A stretch of 64,000 nt of DNA from Axinella damicornis (Eukaryota > Porifera > Demospongiae > Axinellida > Axinellidae). Position 1 is the first letter of the stretch. Each line of letters opens with the position of its first letter. The stretch spans positions 12,078,613 to 12,142,612 of the forward strand of contig OZ007516.1 of NCBI GenBank assembly GCA_963931865.1, read 5' to 3'. The notes under the pieces are model-generated. The model made no database searches. It was not told where the DNA came from and saw nothing but the letters and a program-made list of their open reading frames with translations. Made by a program: the position numbers and the translations under genes. Below, piece by piece: positions 1 to 11,474 of this stretch.

Positions 1-8
1 AAAGTGCA

Positions 9-675
9 AACCCTCGGCGTTTGGTAGCTTTCTTAGGCTCACAATCATCACTGCAACGTGCCCTCCTTTTACACGCAAAGGCATGGCCACAATCACAAAC
101 CGCCCTCTTCGCATGCACTGTACTACTGCACCACACTTTGGACATGTCTTTCTCAGATGCATAGACCATACAGACTCCATTGTCAGCCACCAGCGGCAGT
201 AGATACCAACCAACAGGGTTCTCGCCAGAAATCTACATCCAAATGGTGCATGATGTAATCGTTATGAACTACATGTAGTGCATACGTGAATACACGCAGA
301 AGAGCCTCACGCGAAGCGAGTGGGCATTGTCGTATTCACAGCCTGGTAAAGATATTCATGTAGCTCACACTGACAAGGTAAGTATATTCATGAAGCAGGA
401 AACCCATAATCATTTGCAAGTACGCTGCGAAAATTGCATGTTGGACAAAATGGCGGACATTATCGCGGTAAGCAAGAAGTGCTCTAGCTTCCTAACTAAG
501 TATTTTTAGGAAAAAGCCAGTTTTAAATCCATGTATGTATCCCGCTTGTACCGCTAGTGCCTTTAGTTCTACGTTTACTAGCTAGCACCAGTTGGCAGAT
601 AAGTCTCTTGGACAAACAGACAGACAGACACACAAAACGACTACAGTAACCCTGTGCGCATGCGCGCCGAGGGTT
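9..675. mobile_element. Candidate non-autonomous DNA element with short TIRs
   Basis: An 11-bp inverted pair (AACCCTCGGCG at 9-19 and CGCCGAGGGTT at 665-675) bounds this stretch. No credible coding region lies inside; the short ORFs are unconvincing. The right end also holds GCGCATGCGC, which recurs in the element near 7.3 kb, so the two may be distant relatives. The left flank is too close to the window edge to test a target-site duplication. The call rests on the inverted ends alone. Confidence 0.4.
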
Positions 676-1480
676 AATTATAACATTTGCCTGGCTCACT
701 CAGAATGCCTTGTGCCAAATTTCGTTGACCTTCAATTTAATTGTGGTATGTAAAATTACCCCAACATAATATTATCAATTCTTCCATCTTGCAATATTCA
801 CCATCTTAGTTTCTACCATACCAATGTATTTTAATTTGGTAATTGGTTGTTCAGAAAAGTCAAACCCAACATATTGTGCAGGCTGTAGCCAAATAATTTG
901 CTAGAAACTCCTTTTGTAGTACAGCAGTTAATTTCAAGCGAACTTTTCTTGCAGCAGAGTTCAAAAGATTTCCATTTGCGTAAAATAATGTAGAGTAGCC
1001 TCATTCCCAGGCCACACCAGCATGGCTGAGAATCCTGGGAATGAGGCTAAGTGTAGGGTCACATGTGTACGTACCAATGTAAAAGTGAGCTTCATCAGCT
1101 ATTGTCAGTGGGTTCCATATAAGGGATCATTGTTGTGAAGTCAATTCTTCCAACTAGTCAACTACTCTATGATAATATTTGTAAAACGGCATAACTGCAA
1201 ATTTGTTAACACCAAGGTTCCAAACTCTGTAAAGTTTCTCCGGAAAAACACGTGCTTTTGTTCAACAACTAGCTATAATTATTATAATAAAACTTCCAGA
1301 GCAGTAGCTATAGTTCAGTTTGACTGAAACACTGATCCTGATAGCAAATTGGTAACGAAATTCAACCCACAAACTTCATCCACATAGAGGTGAGTGGATG
1401 TCCCTGCAACTTTGAACTTTAGCTGCAAGTGCAAGGGCTCCATAGAAATAATTTTCTTCCAACCATTTGTTACCTGTCCG
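676..1480. other. Gene-less stretch
   Basis: Apart from the small palindromic MITE at 996-1049 I see no gene, RNA gene or ordered repeat here. The sequence is AT-rich and unique-looking. Confidence 0.5.
996..1049. mobile_element. TAGCC-family palindromic MITE (54 bp)
   Basis: The element begins TAGCCTCATTCCCAGG and ends CCTGGGAATGAGGCTA, so it can fold into one hairpin. The 9-bp flanks (aatgtagag and agtgtaggg) match at 7 of 9 positions, consistent with an old 9-bp target-site duplication. It belongs to the same family as the copies at 13448, 14160, 17336, 23922, 38448 and 48738. Confidence 0.7.
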
Positions 1481-2502
1481 GGCCAGTAAATTGGAATGGC
1501 CACAATTCTGAGCCTTTCAAGGTATCACGTGGAGTGCGGCAGGGTGGAGTCCTTAAGCTTTCACCCATCTTGTTCACCCTCTATCTAGACGATCTTCTTA
1601 CTGAGCTGTCACGAACCATGCTATTGGGACAATATCATTGTTGGGGCTATCACATATGCGGACGATATCACATTATTGGCGCCTATGCCCTCTGCACTTG
1701 GAAAACTTCTTGTGGTTTGTGAAACCTCTGGCACGAGTCTGATGTTGAAGTTCAACCCGGATAAGACTCAATGCATAAGGTTTGGATGGAGGTCTTCTGA
1801 ACTGTGTGATACTTTCAAATTCTGTGGCAAGTTCATTAAGCGTGAGAAGTCTGTATCTCATCTTGGTCATGTCCTGCAAGAGAACCTTCAGGACGATTTG
1901 GATATTCAAAGGTGTCGCTCTGATTTCATTAAGCGAGCCAATTGTACTTTGCATCGTTTTGCTTTTTGTACTCCGGAGGTTCTGTCATACCTTTTGCATT
2001 GCTATTGTATGTCATTCTATGGCTGTGCAATATGGGACCTGAGTTCTCCCTCACTTAAGAGTCTTGATGTCTGTATGAACAAAGTTTTGCGGAGGATATG
2101 GTCCTTGCCGTATAATTCTCATACTGGGATTCTCCATGTCGTTTCTAATTGTTGTAGTGTGTATAATGTTTGTTATAATCGTTTTTGTAAATTATTTCAC
2201 AGAGCCAAATCTTCCAACAACAAACTTGTTAATTCGGGGTTTTCAGTTTTGTCTTCTTCTTGTCGCAATTACATAGGTTATGATAATAAATATGGTTTTT
2301 CATTTGTGCGTAATTACTCATGTTCAGATTATGCAATAGCTCGGTTGATTAGGGAGATTAGAGACAATTCTATTTATGTTCCTGATTTTAATTGTTGTAT
2401 ATTAGATCAAATGGCACGTGTAGCTTCAAGTAACTAATAATAGTTTTGTATATACATATCTGTGGTGTGAATAATATGTTTAATAATAATAATAATAATA
2501 AA
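1480..2502 (+). pseudogene. 5'-truncated non-LTR retrotransposon (LINE), C-terminal reverse transcriptase half
   Basis: Translation shows the RT palm block RGVRQGG...LSPILF near 1530-1580 and the YADD catalytic box at about 1655-1668. These are followed by the thumb/C-terminal region (LKFNPDKTQC, YGCAIWD) to a stop at 2435-2437. The first block and the YADD box lie in different frames, so there is a frameshift between about 1600 and 1650. The 5' half (endonuclease, RT fingers) is missing, as is usual for LINE insertions. A (TAA)n run at 2481-2502 forms the 3' tail. The clade is not assigned. This is a dead copy; the element would copy its RNA into DNA by target-primed reverse transcription. 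Confidence 0.85.
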
Positions 2503-3961
2503 GCAACTGTTACATACAGTATTAGATATTACCTACAGTAACAAGCTCATGTTCAATGCCACAGGTAGCAATGAAAGCACTCCAGGTACCAGCGGTCCTA
2601 GGCCTGGTCACACTGTTGACCTTGTTCCATGCCATCCAGACTGAATTTTTGTAAAACCCAACGACAGTACCCCATGTCCTGGACTCCCGTGCCACACTCT
2701 CTCCCAGCACATGTATCTGCAGAGTGTCACACAGTACAAATACTTTGCATCCAACACCAGAATAAGCTTCCTGCCAGGTGTTCACGAGGTTCACTATGTT
2801 TCTCATCTCTACATTGAAAATGTTTCTAATCTCACCCTTGCTGGATACAATGTGTCCAGCTCACATGCTGCAAACAGTGTAAAAGTTGTATGCAGTGTAA
2901 AAGTTGTATGCATGAAACCAGCAGCTCTGGTATTCTTTAACGCAGTGAACGTATAGTGATGAAACATTTGTGTATAGTTCACTGCGGCTATCCAGTGTAT
3001 CCAGGACCACAAGGAAGACAACCAAGCGCAGCGGTTACACGTGATGGACATTTACTTCACTGATGCTATTGAGCGTCTCTGTGGAAAACAGCACTGGGTA
3101 TGGAATAATGGGGATAAATATTCTGGGGAACTCATCCGTGTCCCACTCAAGATTTGCATTCAATAAGTATATATATACTACACCTTTAGTTCAACAAACT
3201 GTTCCTACGGTATAGGATCATGTGAGGGAGGTAACATGCACCTTCTTTATGGCCCACTTTCAGGATCTGCAGTCAACATGCGTAGCAGTACTAGTGTAAT
3301 GAGTATTGTATTCAGCAACGGTGTAGATATCTCCAATGGGCCGAAGGCACAATATTCGAGTGGTTTAGGCATAATACTATTTTTGCTGAACCTCAGTACA
3401 ACGATGACATTTCAATATGCAATGTGATCAGCACCCGAAATGTGGGAAAGAGAGGAGGAGCGAATTTCTTCTTTCTTAACATTGGAGGCGTAAATATTAC
3501 AAATATAACCAGCTCCATGGCAAACTACCTATTACCAAGGTGAATTTGAAGCACTGTATGGGACAGGATTTTTATTCACCTACAGAGTATCGGACCCTTC
3601 AATACAGATCCCTACTTCTAACATGACACTCCTGCTCATATCCGATTCTAAGTTTCACAACAACAGTACGTGGAACAGGCTTTCATTTTCAACTATAATT
3701 ATGAGGTAGCTATACAATAATACAGCGTGGTTATTAAGGATTGTTCTTTTCAAAGAAATATGAACCCAACTGGAAGTTGCATAATGATAGCACAATAGTG
3801 CATGGGACAAGTGAGTACAATGTCCAGCACCTCAGGGCTAGAAGTGTTACAAACTTCACCAACCATACAATACCTGAACAAAACTCAGTCTCAAACAACT
3901 TCAATGTCATCACTGCATTCCATTTGAGACACCTTAAAATCATCAACTACACTTTTGCAAT

Positions 3962-4020
3962 GAATGAACGCACTGCACTGCAAGTGCTAGTCTAGCACTT
4001 GCAGTGCAGTGCGTTCATTC
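3962..4020. repeat. Perfect 29-bp inverted repeat with 1-nt centre
   Basis: Positions 3962-3990 are repeated exactly as reverse complement at 3992-4020 around a single T. It lies inside the beta-helix pseudogene and breaks its reading frame. It looks like a small inverted duplication of the gene's own sequence rather than a MITE. Confidence 0.9.
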
Positions 4021-4605
4021 TAAGAGAGTATGCTACACTTAGGAGGGAATGTACCTTCTCAGGAAACAATGGAACACTTGGAGGAGCTCTGATGCTGCAA
4101 GGTGATTCTACATTTCCCACACTCACGTTCAAATCATCAACAATCATGCCAAGAGAGGTGGTGGTATCTACATTGAAGATCAAAATGCAGGAGCAATTGA
4201 TTCATCAAGTATTTGATCTGCAATACCCATGTTCAGACATCGATTCAACAAAATGGAGGACAGATCGACCATTGTCACCTTTACACTCGCAGTCAGCCGA
4301 TCTTCTTTGAAGTGAGTAGTGGGGCCATATTTGCCAACCTATTCAAAATTCTAGCTCACTTGTGTCACAAGTATCATCAAATCCTTTTGCAGGACATGTA
4401 GCAATGCAACAATAGAAGCCTTGCTAGATCTGCAATGCATGTAGTTCACGTCTTTCCTGGACAAGCATAGCATTGTATGGACAGCAAAAAGGATATGTCC
4501 CTGCATGGAATTGTGCGTGATAACTTGGTTAAAAATTCTAGCAACGCATATCTTGCTCCATTGCAAGAGACTCAAGATAATGGGTGTTTAAGTAAAGATC
4601 TAACA

Positions 4606-5302
4606 TACCGTATACCGGGAAATTTTGGCGACCGTTTTAACTCATTACCCACTACTGCAAACAGCTTAAAGAAGCAGAAGAGCATGTACAAAGTATTAAC
4701 GCCTAATATTAAACCCCTGTATAAATTCTTATGGGCTTATGGGAATCCTCCGGGCTAATTTGGCTGCTACAGGGTGCAATGGGCGATATGGCGTTTCGGA
4801 AGCCAATCGCCAAATTACCAATATTGGCTGGCCAGCTAGATAGACTGTCGGCGCGCGCGGGAAGCAAGTTCTCAATGAGATGGCAAGACCCAACGCACTG
4901 CCTGCGGAGCAGAGCCTACTACTTCACAGACGGTGTACCGAACTAAAAGCGTAGACAGACTACAGACTGCTGAACCTGCAGTCATGGCCGACTAGCTACG
5001 TACCTGTCCTGGGTCGTGCACCACTGCCACGGCGTAATACGCATCATGGGCATTGCTGACCTCCCGGATAGCTGTTCTGTGGGCCTCCAGATGCCGCTGA
5101 AAACGTGATGGCCACGACACTGCTCTCCGTTTCGTACGTCTTCGTCCGTTCTGGTTAGCCATCCCAGCACGTCGCGCGAATAGTGAAGTCATAATTTTCC
5201 GTTGCGATCGCCAAACTTCAAAAATCGCCAAATAATTATACTGAGCCATTTCAGGCCATTTCGCCAAACTTAATGGCCGCCAAAATTTCCCGATATACGG
5301 TA
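4606..5302. mobile_element. TA-flanked non-autonomous DNA transposon (697 bp) inside the beta-helix pseudogene
   Basis: The left end reads TACCGTATACCGGGAAATTT and the right end is its near-perfect inverse. The shared inverted repeat is about 25 bp with one mismatch, ending in TTGGCG. Both outer edges are TA, which fits a TA target-site duplication as in the IS630/Tc1/mariner group. The interior has no transposase; the ORFs on both strands are unremarkable. Beta-helix coding sequence resumes directly to the right (about 5340), which supports a clean insertion. Confidence 0.7.
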
Positions 5303-7338
5303 CACTATCTTCTCCACCGGACAGTATGAATTGATAATGCTGAGGGTGGATGGTGTCCATTACTACAAAGATGAAGCCCGTGTTCAAATAAATGCACTCC
5401 CGTGTCCCCTGGCTTCCAGAATCCAGCTCTCCAACATCACTGCTCAGTGTGAGTGTGTTCCAAGGACGTCCAGGTATCCTCCCTCTGTGGAAGATGTAAT
5501 TCAAACCTCAGTCTGACATGTACAGTCGGCACTTCCCAATGTTCAATTGGAGTGTACAAATGCCTACCTTGCTCTTCTGTTACCATTGCACTAGCTGGAC
5601 TAATGCTAGTGTTGCTACTGATCATCTGCAACCTCACTGTCTCCATGGGAACAGTCAATGGCCTCATCTTTTATGCAAATATTGTCTGGGCAAACCACAC
5701 CAACTTTTTCAAGACACCAAACATCTTTGGTGTAAGAGTATTCCAACAAGTGCTTGCAGTCTTCATTGCATGGCTCAGAACCTTGATCTCGGCATTGAGA
5801 CCTGCCTTGTCGATGGAATGGATGCCTACATTCGGACATGGCTGCAGTTTGTCTTCCCATTTTATCATCTGCTTATTATAAGCAGACGTTCCATCACTAT
5901 TGTCAAACTGGTGGGCTCAAGTGCAGTCTCAGTGCTTGCAACTCTGTTGTTTCTCCTTTCATATGCCAAACTGCAGCGCTGTCATCACGGCCTTCTCCTT
6001 CACATATGTACATGCAGAACTACTATGGGAATGACAAGCCACTATATAGCTGTACGATGGGAATGTTCCATTCCTGCTAGGAAAGCACTTAGCCACATAT
6101 GGCCATATATGGATAGGTACAAATACCAGGCTGTCTACCATGCCACGTTTAATACACATAGCTACAGCATCCACTAGTCTTACTATGAATCACGCAAGTT
6201 TCGACAGCTCAGTCTTATAATCATAAGACAGTGAGCTGTAATTATCAACAAGTACTTACTGCAGTACTGTACATAGTGAATAGTTGATGTGTGCGAATTA
6301 AATATATATTTATCCTGTACACAAATAATCCAGATCACCTTAATTTGTGTGTATGGTAACTATAGATGGCAGTGAGAGCGTGTGGCAATACAGTGTGTGA
6401 GTTGTGCATAACATCAATGTGCAGATCACTGTCCGGCATATCCAGAACTCAAAACCAGAACACACAACTCTACTAAGACACTGGTATGTTGCCAGTCTTA
6501 TAGTTGCTTCTTCTCTTCGGCGGTACGGCTGGTTTTGGACCTCTAGTTTTGCTTGGAGAGTCACTACTCTTATTACGCCCTAGTCCCTTGGACTGGGTGT
6601 GGTTGTCCGTCGAGTGAGGGTCCGCACTACTACTAGCGTGGTTCTTGTGATCTGCCCTCAGTCCGGAGCCGGTTGGGTCCAGGGAAGGTAGTACACATGG
6701 CCCTGTGGAGTTATCTCAGTGAGGGAGTCCTGGAATAAAACACAGAGTTCCATAAACTTAACACAGCGAAGGCAAGGAAACATTGTTTTGCATTTTGGAA
6801 TAATTATTATCATTGTTATCGAGGGGCAACCGCACTCCTGGTAGCCGCGGTTAACGGTAGCACAAGCTAAGTGTGACAGTTCGTTCCTATTATCACACAT
6901 CACGTGAGTACCATGATAGCTATGTATCGGGAAGATGAGAAGTACTTTAGAGTGCTGTCAAGTACCGAATAAAACGATTCATAAAGTACTGATAGGTGAT
7001 TGTTGAAGAGTTGGACAATTTTTGAATCGTTGTTGTGATACAGTAGTGGTAGGTAATTGTTGAGTTAGTACAATCTGAAGTAGATGCATGTTCAGAACTT
7101 TATTGCTTCTCGCACCAGGTGGCTGGATACTGTGGGGGAGAGAGTAAATTGTGTCGTTACATCTGTGTCATTACTAGTTGGTCTGGTGTGTGGGTTTGGG
7201 AATAGGAATAGTGTTTGTGTTTTGTGCTTGCGACAGTCATGTGTGCAGGGATAGAGAGTTGGAGTGCTAGGCATTGACTACTAGTTGGAGTGCTATAGGG
7301 ATGATAGCCACATAATTATATACAATGTAGACAGTTAT

Positions 7339-7715
7339 TACCCCGTGCGCATGCGCAGCAGGGGGTAGAGTGATCGGTTTGTGTCTGTCAGTCTGTCCGC
7401 AGTCCAAGCGCGGTTTGAGCAGTGGAGGCCTTGTTGAAGGCTTATTTCAGGATAGAAGTGTCAGAATTCAGAAAATATAGCGTCTACATAACTCACAGAC
7501 CAGAGATCTACTCGAGAGGCTGAGAAAAGCTGCGTGAAAGTCGTGCTTCTAATTAATACAACTTGACCACACCCAATTTCTAACATTACTGCCGGTATAT
7601 CATTCTGCATGCTGACATCGCTGTAAATCATGGCCTAGCTAGCTCATCGTGCATGCTGTATATGAATAATCGGTGGTAGGCCTATAGCTGTCAAGTCAAA
7701 GTTGCGCACGGGGTA
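7339..7715. mobile_element. MITE with TACCCCGTGCGCA inverted ends
   Basis: TACCCCGTGCGCA at 7339 is mirrored by TGCGCACGGGGTA ending at 7715, giving a 377-bp element with 13-bp perfect TIRs and no coding capacity. The outermost TA on both sides may be a TA target-site duplication. Confidence 0.6.
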
Positions 7716-8453
7716 CGTGCTCTGCTGAGCACCTCTAGTTAGTTATGTAATCTATGATGTAATGTGTTATCCATGTGTTATCATGCAGTGCAGCTGAGCT
7801 TAGTTAACAGTTGGTTGACTCTGGCAGATGTATGGCACATTGAGCCTATTAGGGTATCCAAAACGCGTTAAGGGAAATTACATGCTCTGGGTTCATTACT
7901 GCATTGTGACAACTATGGAGGGGGGAGGTCTTTTAGGTTGGTTAGTGTCTGTGTCACTTGCTCACCTCTGTTGTCTCTTGCAAGGTTGTGGTTGAAGTAT
8001 AGTGTTGGACGATCCTGTTATCATCTCTATGTGTGGGTGTATGTTTGGGGGGGCGGGGTGAAGTTGAGAAATTTGTGCACAGGAAGCTCCTACTTTGCAG
8101 AGAAACACCTTGATGCTGGGAATGATTGCAATCACAGAGAGGTACAGTACAAAATTTGAATGCCAATGGTCAGCCTAGCAACAGTCAAGGTGTTTCCCTC
8201 CCACACACCGCCACGTGGAGGCCAGGAGCTCTTGGCGTGCTGGTGTGTGCGTGTGTAGCATGAGTGTGTGTATCATGTGTGTGTGCATGCACGTGAGCTG
8301 CTCAGCTGATGTGTAGTGTTCCCTCACTTTGGAGGTCAATGGTCATGTTTGTGTTTCACTCTGCATGGTGTGTGCATGGCTGTATGCATGCCTATGCATG
8401 CATATGGTGTGTGCGTGTATGCATGTGATGGTTAGCTAAGCATGCCTATGCAT

Positions 8454-8504
<51 letters not shown>
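8454..8504. repeat. (GT)n microsatellite
   Basis: An uninterrupted run of about 25 GT units. Shorter GT runs begin the two copies of the duplicated unit at 8829 and 10638. Confidence 0.95.
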
Positions 8505-8506
<2 letters not shown>

Positions 8507-8651
8507 ATATCTAAACACAAATTTCCTCCAGAAGCATGTGACTATGTTGATTAGAATGCTGTTGCAGCTGTCACACTCATCAGCCACATCTGTAGAGAGC
8601 ATGTACATTGTGGGTTGTGTAACAATGTGCCCCCTTCCTGCATCACACCTT

Positions 8652-8712
8652 CCTCCCTCCCTCCCTCCCTCCCTCCCTCCCTCCCTCCCTCCCTCCCTCC
8701 CCCTCCCTCCCT
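8652..8712. repeat. (CTCC)n microsatellite
   Basis: A tetranucleotide CTCC run of about 15 units. It creates artificial Pro/Leu/Ser-rich open frames. Confidence 0.95.
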
Positions 8713-8828
8713 TCTCATCAAACCAGTGACGTCCCTTTTAATGGAATTGACGGAGGCTTACTTCTCCTTCATAATCAGATGTCCTTTCCCCCCTGAATTA
8801 TAGTCAGAAATCTGACAACTGTTACGAG

Positions 8829-8830
8829 GT

Positions 8831-8864
<34 letters not shown>

Positions 8865-9242
8865 AGGCCTACCCTCTAACAGACCAGGATATGCTGGCAT
8901 TATTACTTATCTGTAGACAGCATTGTGGTGGTGTGCTGATACTAAATGCGTTGAGCACACCTCAGCGCGTGTGAGGATTATCTTTCTGTTGTGTCTCTTG
9001 TCTCAGTGCTCAGACTACTGAGAATGTTCATGTTACCGTGGATACCATTTCCCCTGACAATCTTCCTGCACAGGACAAATAGCAGTACGTATTCCAGTAT
9101 ACGTAGAGTATTCTCAACCTCCTCCTCCTCCTCCCTCCCCCCCACTCAACCTCCTCCCCCTCCTCCCATAGCTCCTCCTCCCCACCTGCCATTGCCCCTC
9201 CCTCTACCTCCAATCCCTCCGCCTTTCCGCCCACCTTCAACC

Positions 9243-9287
<45 letters not shown>

Positions 9288-9558
9288 ACACACACACATG
9301 CATATGTAGCCATTCTCTACGCTGCTGCTGTTTTAGCGATCACGGTTACTCTGGTACTCGCTACATGGGTTACAAGTACATGTATGTACTGCATACACAC
9401 AAGAACACCACACACTTTGCACATGCACACACACGCACGCACTTACACATGCATGCTTACCACACAATCCCGCACATACACTACCACACACCACACACCA
9501 CACACCACACACCACACACCACACAGGTGTATAGATATTCTTGCTACTTCCATGTTAA
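8829..9558 (+). repeat. Tandem duplication, copy 1, first part
   Basis: This segment matches 10638-11359 almost base for base: GT run, the exon-like block starting at AGGCCTACCC, the block with GTTCATGTTACCGTGGATAC, the membrane-helix block near 9300, and the CCACACA repeats. Copy 1 has lost about 20 bp present in copy 2 around 10830-10850. Copy 1 continues at 10521 after a 962-bp insertion. The duplicated unit carries 5' sequences of the HGSNAT-like gene. Confidence 0.85.
9246..9298. repeat. Poly-C followed by (CA)n
   Basis: About 28 consecutive C residues followed by a CA run. Copy 2 has a shorter version at 11044-11090. Confidence 0.9.
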
Positions 9559-10520
9559 GGTAGTAAACATGGGTACCACGATCTCCGAAACCAAGTTGAT
9601 GGATAAATGGGCAGCATCAAAGCGTACACAAGTTTCAGCAATACTTTGCATCAAACTGCTCCCTCTGCTTGAAAATGCCCTAAAACTCAATTTTAAGGCC
9701 CTCCACGAAACTGAAAATTTGGACCCTCTCCAAGGCCCCACCCACACTCTGACCCCATCATCAATACACACACAAAACAGGCCCAAAAACTACGGATGGA
9801 TTTACCACCTGCTCTCCTCACTTGCAGGCTACAGCCCAAACTCACTGCCACCCTCAAGAACAGAGGTTAGGCTACCCTAGGCTTTCAAAAAAAATTCCAC
9901 GCACACCAACTAAAACCGACTCAAGCCAAGGCCAGTTTCCAAAAGGTCAACCTACCCCCTGCAAAACTAGGGATGCTTTTCCACGTTCACCTCTCGGTTA
10001 CAGAGTTTTGGCCACACATCTACTCCCTCTCACCAGCCCAGTCCAGCTACCAAACCAGCCAAATTCGCCCTAACACGAAAATGGGCGGGGCCTGTAATGC
10101 CGAAAGGTCAACTCTCTAGAGTACCTTGGCCAGGGAGCTGTCGGAGGCTGTTCACTTTCCAGGCTGTTCTTCGGCCACTTCAGCAGACCCACAAACATTC
10201 CTGCTCACTCCACCTAGCTATTCACACTCAGATAGCCCATCGCTACATTCAATAAGCCAGAATAGCTCTTTACTTAAAAAAAAAAAAGAGTGTTCAAACA
10301 AATCTTCAAGGTACCGCACGGCCACATCAGAGTACCGATTTGAAACTTGAAAGGGCCGCTAGCCGCATCAAAGAGAGAAGCCCCCCTTGTTTATTCCGGT
10401 TGCCGCCATGGGAAAACGTAAACAGATGAATACCTCTAAATAACCGTATGCGGGTGACGTCATCTCATAAATTATTCATGAGCAAAATTGCGCGATTTCG
10501 CCGATGCCGTGCTTCCTACC
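9559..10520. mobile_element. 962-bp TTAA-flanked DNA element
   Basis: Comparison with the uninterrupted second copy (11356-11359 TTAA) defines the insertion exactly: TTAA at 9555-9558 and again at 10521-10524. The element starts GGTAGTAAACATGG and ends CATGCC-like/GGAAGC in reverse orientation (TTCCTACC at 10513-10520), so the TIRs are about 15 bp and imperfect. TTAA duplication is typical of the piggyBac and Kolobok superfamilies; the ends do not settle which. A 100-codon open frame runs from about 9570 to 9880 but resembles nothing I know. No transposase is visible. Confidence 0.8.
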
Positions 10521-10639
10521 TTAATAAAGTGGACCGAGTGGCAGCCCAGGTATAGCGGTCATAGCAGTTGTACTCCATTCCATGCTCACACTCTCAACGA
10601 CTGCTTCACGTTCTATTCATTCCTCGCGGTTCACTTTGT
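10521..10639 (+). repeat. Tandem duplication, copy 1, second part
   Basis: TTAATAAAGTGGACCGAG through TTCACTTTGT matches 11356-11474 with a few substitutions. It is the continuation of copy 1 after the TTAA insertion. Confidence 0.85.
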
Positions 10640-10673
<34 letters not shown>

Positions 10674-11474
10674 AGGCCTACCCTCTAACAGACCAGGATA
10701 TGCTGGCATTATTACTTATCTGTAGACAGCATTGTGGTGGTGTGCTGATGCTAAAGGCGTTGAGCACACCTCAGCGCGTGTGAGGATTATCTTTCTGTTG
10801 TGTCTCTTGTCTCAGTGCTCGGACTACTCAGGTCTGCTCAGAGCAGGAGAGAGTGTTCATGTTACCGTGGATACCACATTTCCCCTGACAATATTCCTGC
10901 ACAGGACAAATGGCAGTACGTATTCCAGTATACGTAGAGCATTCTCAACCTCCTCCACTCAACCTCCTCCCCCTCCTCCCCACCTGCCATTGCCCCTCCC
11001 TCTACCTCCAATCCCCCCACCTTTCCGCCCACCTTCAACCTCCCTCCCCCCCCCCCCCCCCCCCAACACACACACACACACACACACACGCATATGTAGC
11101 CATTCTCTACGCTGCTGCTGTTTTAGCGATCACGGTTACTCTGGTACTCGCTACATGGGTTACAAGTACATGTATGTACTGCATACACACAAGAACCCAT
11201 AATTATACACACACTTTGCACATGCACACACACGCACGCACTTACACATGCACACTCACCACACAATCCCGCGCACATACACTACCACACACCACACACC
11301 ACACACCACACACCACACACCACACAGGTGTATAGATATTCTTGCTACTTCCATGTTAATGAAGTGGACCGAGCGGCAGCCCAGGTATAGCGGTCATAAC
11401 AGTTGTTCTCCATTCCATGCTCACACTCTCAGCGATTGCTTCACGTTCTATTCGTTCCTCGCTGTTCACTTTGT
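10638..11474 (+). repeat. Tandem duplication, copy 2 (uninterrupted)
   Basis: This is the empty-site version of the duplicated unit, about 840 bp. It gives the pre-insertion sequence at TTAA 11356-11359. Confidence 0.85.

Larger units (their letters stand above)
2540..6180 (+). pseudogene. Broken beta-helix / multi-pass membrane protein gene, copy 1
   Basis: The 5' part encodes a cysteine-containing start (STPCPGLPCHTLS, frame-shifted) followed by SFLPGVHE and VSNLTLAG, the style of a right-handed beta-helix ectodomain. Glycine-rich blocks such as TFSGNNGTLGGALML (4030-4100) follow. The 3' part encodes LCGRCNSNLSLT, then hydrophobic segments (about 5580-5660), NGLIFYANIVWANHTNFF, and later DGMDAYIRTWLQFVFPFY and SVLATLLFLLSYAK. 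I recognise this layout from a large sponge family of unknown function: extracellular beta-helix, Cys-rich hinge and a C-terminal bundle of membrane helices. Coding blocks are spread over all three frames with many lesions, and the gene is split by the element at 4606-5302. It is therefore a pseudogene. The extreme C-terminus seen in copy 2 is missing here. Confidence 0.75.
6181..8828. other. Gene-less stretch with one MITE and microsatellites
   Basis: Short open frames exist but none resembles a known protein. The stretch holds an element at 7339-7715, a TG-rich and TGCATG-rich region from 8240 on, a GT run and a CTCC run (listed separately). Nothing else is recognised. Confidence 0.5.

Noticed and set aside
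8991..9563. 190-codon Pro/His/Thr-rich open frame
   Set aside because: Its length comes from CCT, poly-C and CACACA microsatellites; only the membrane-helix block within it looks like real coding sequence.
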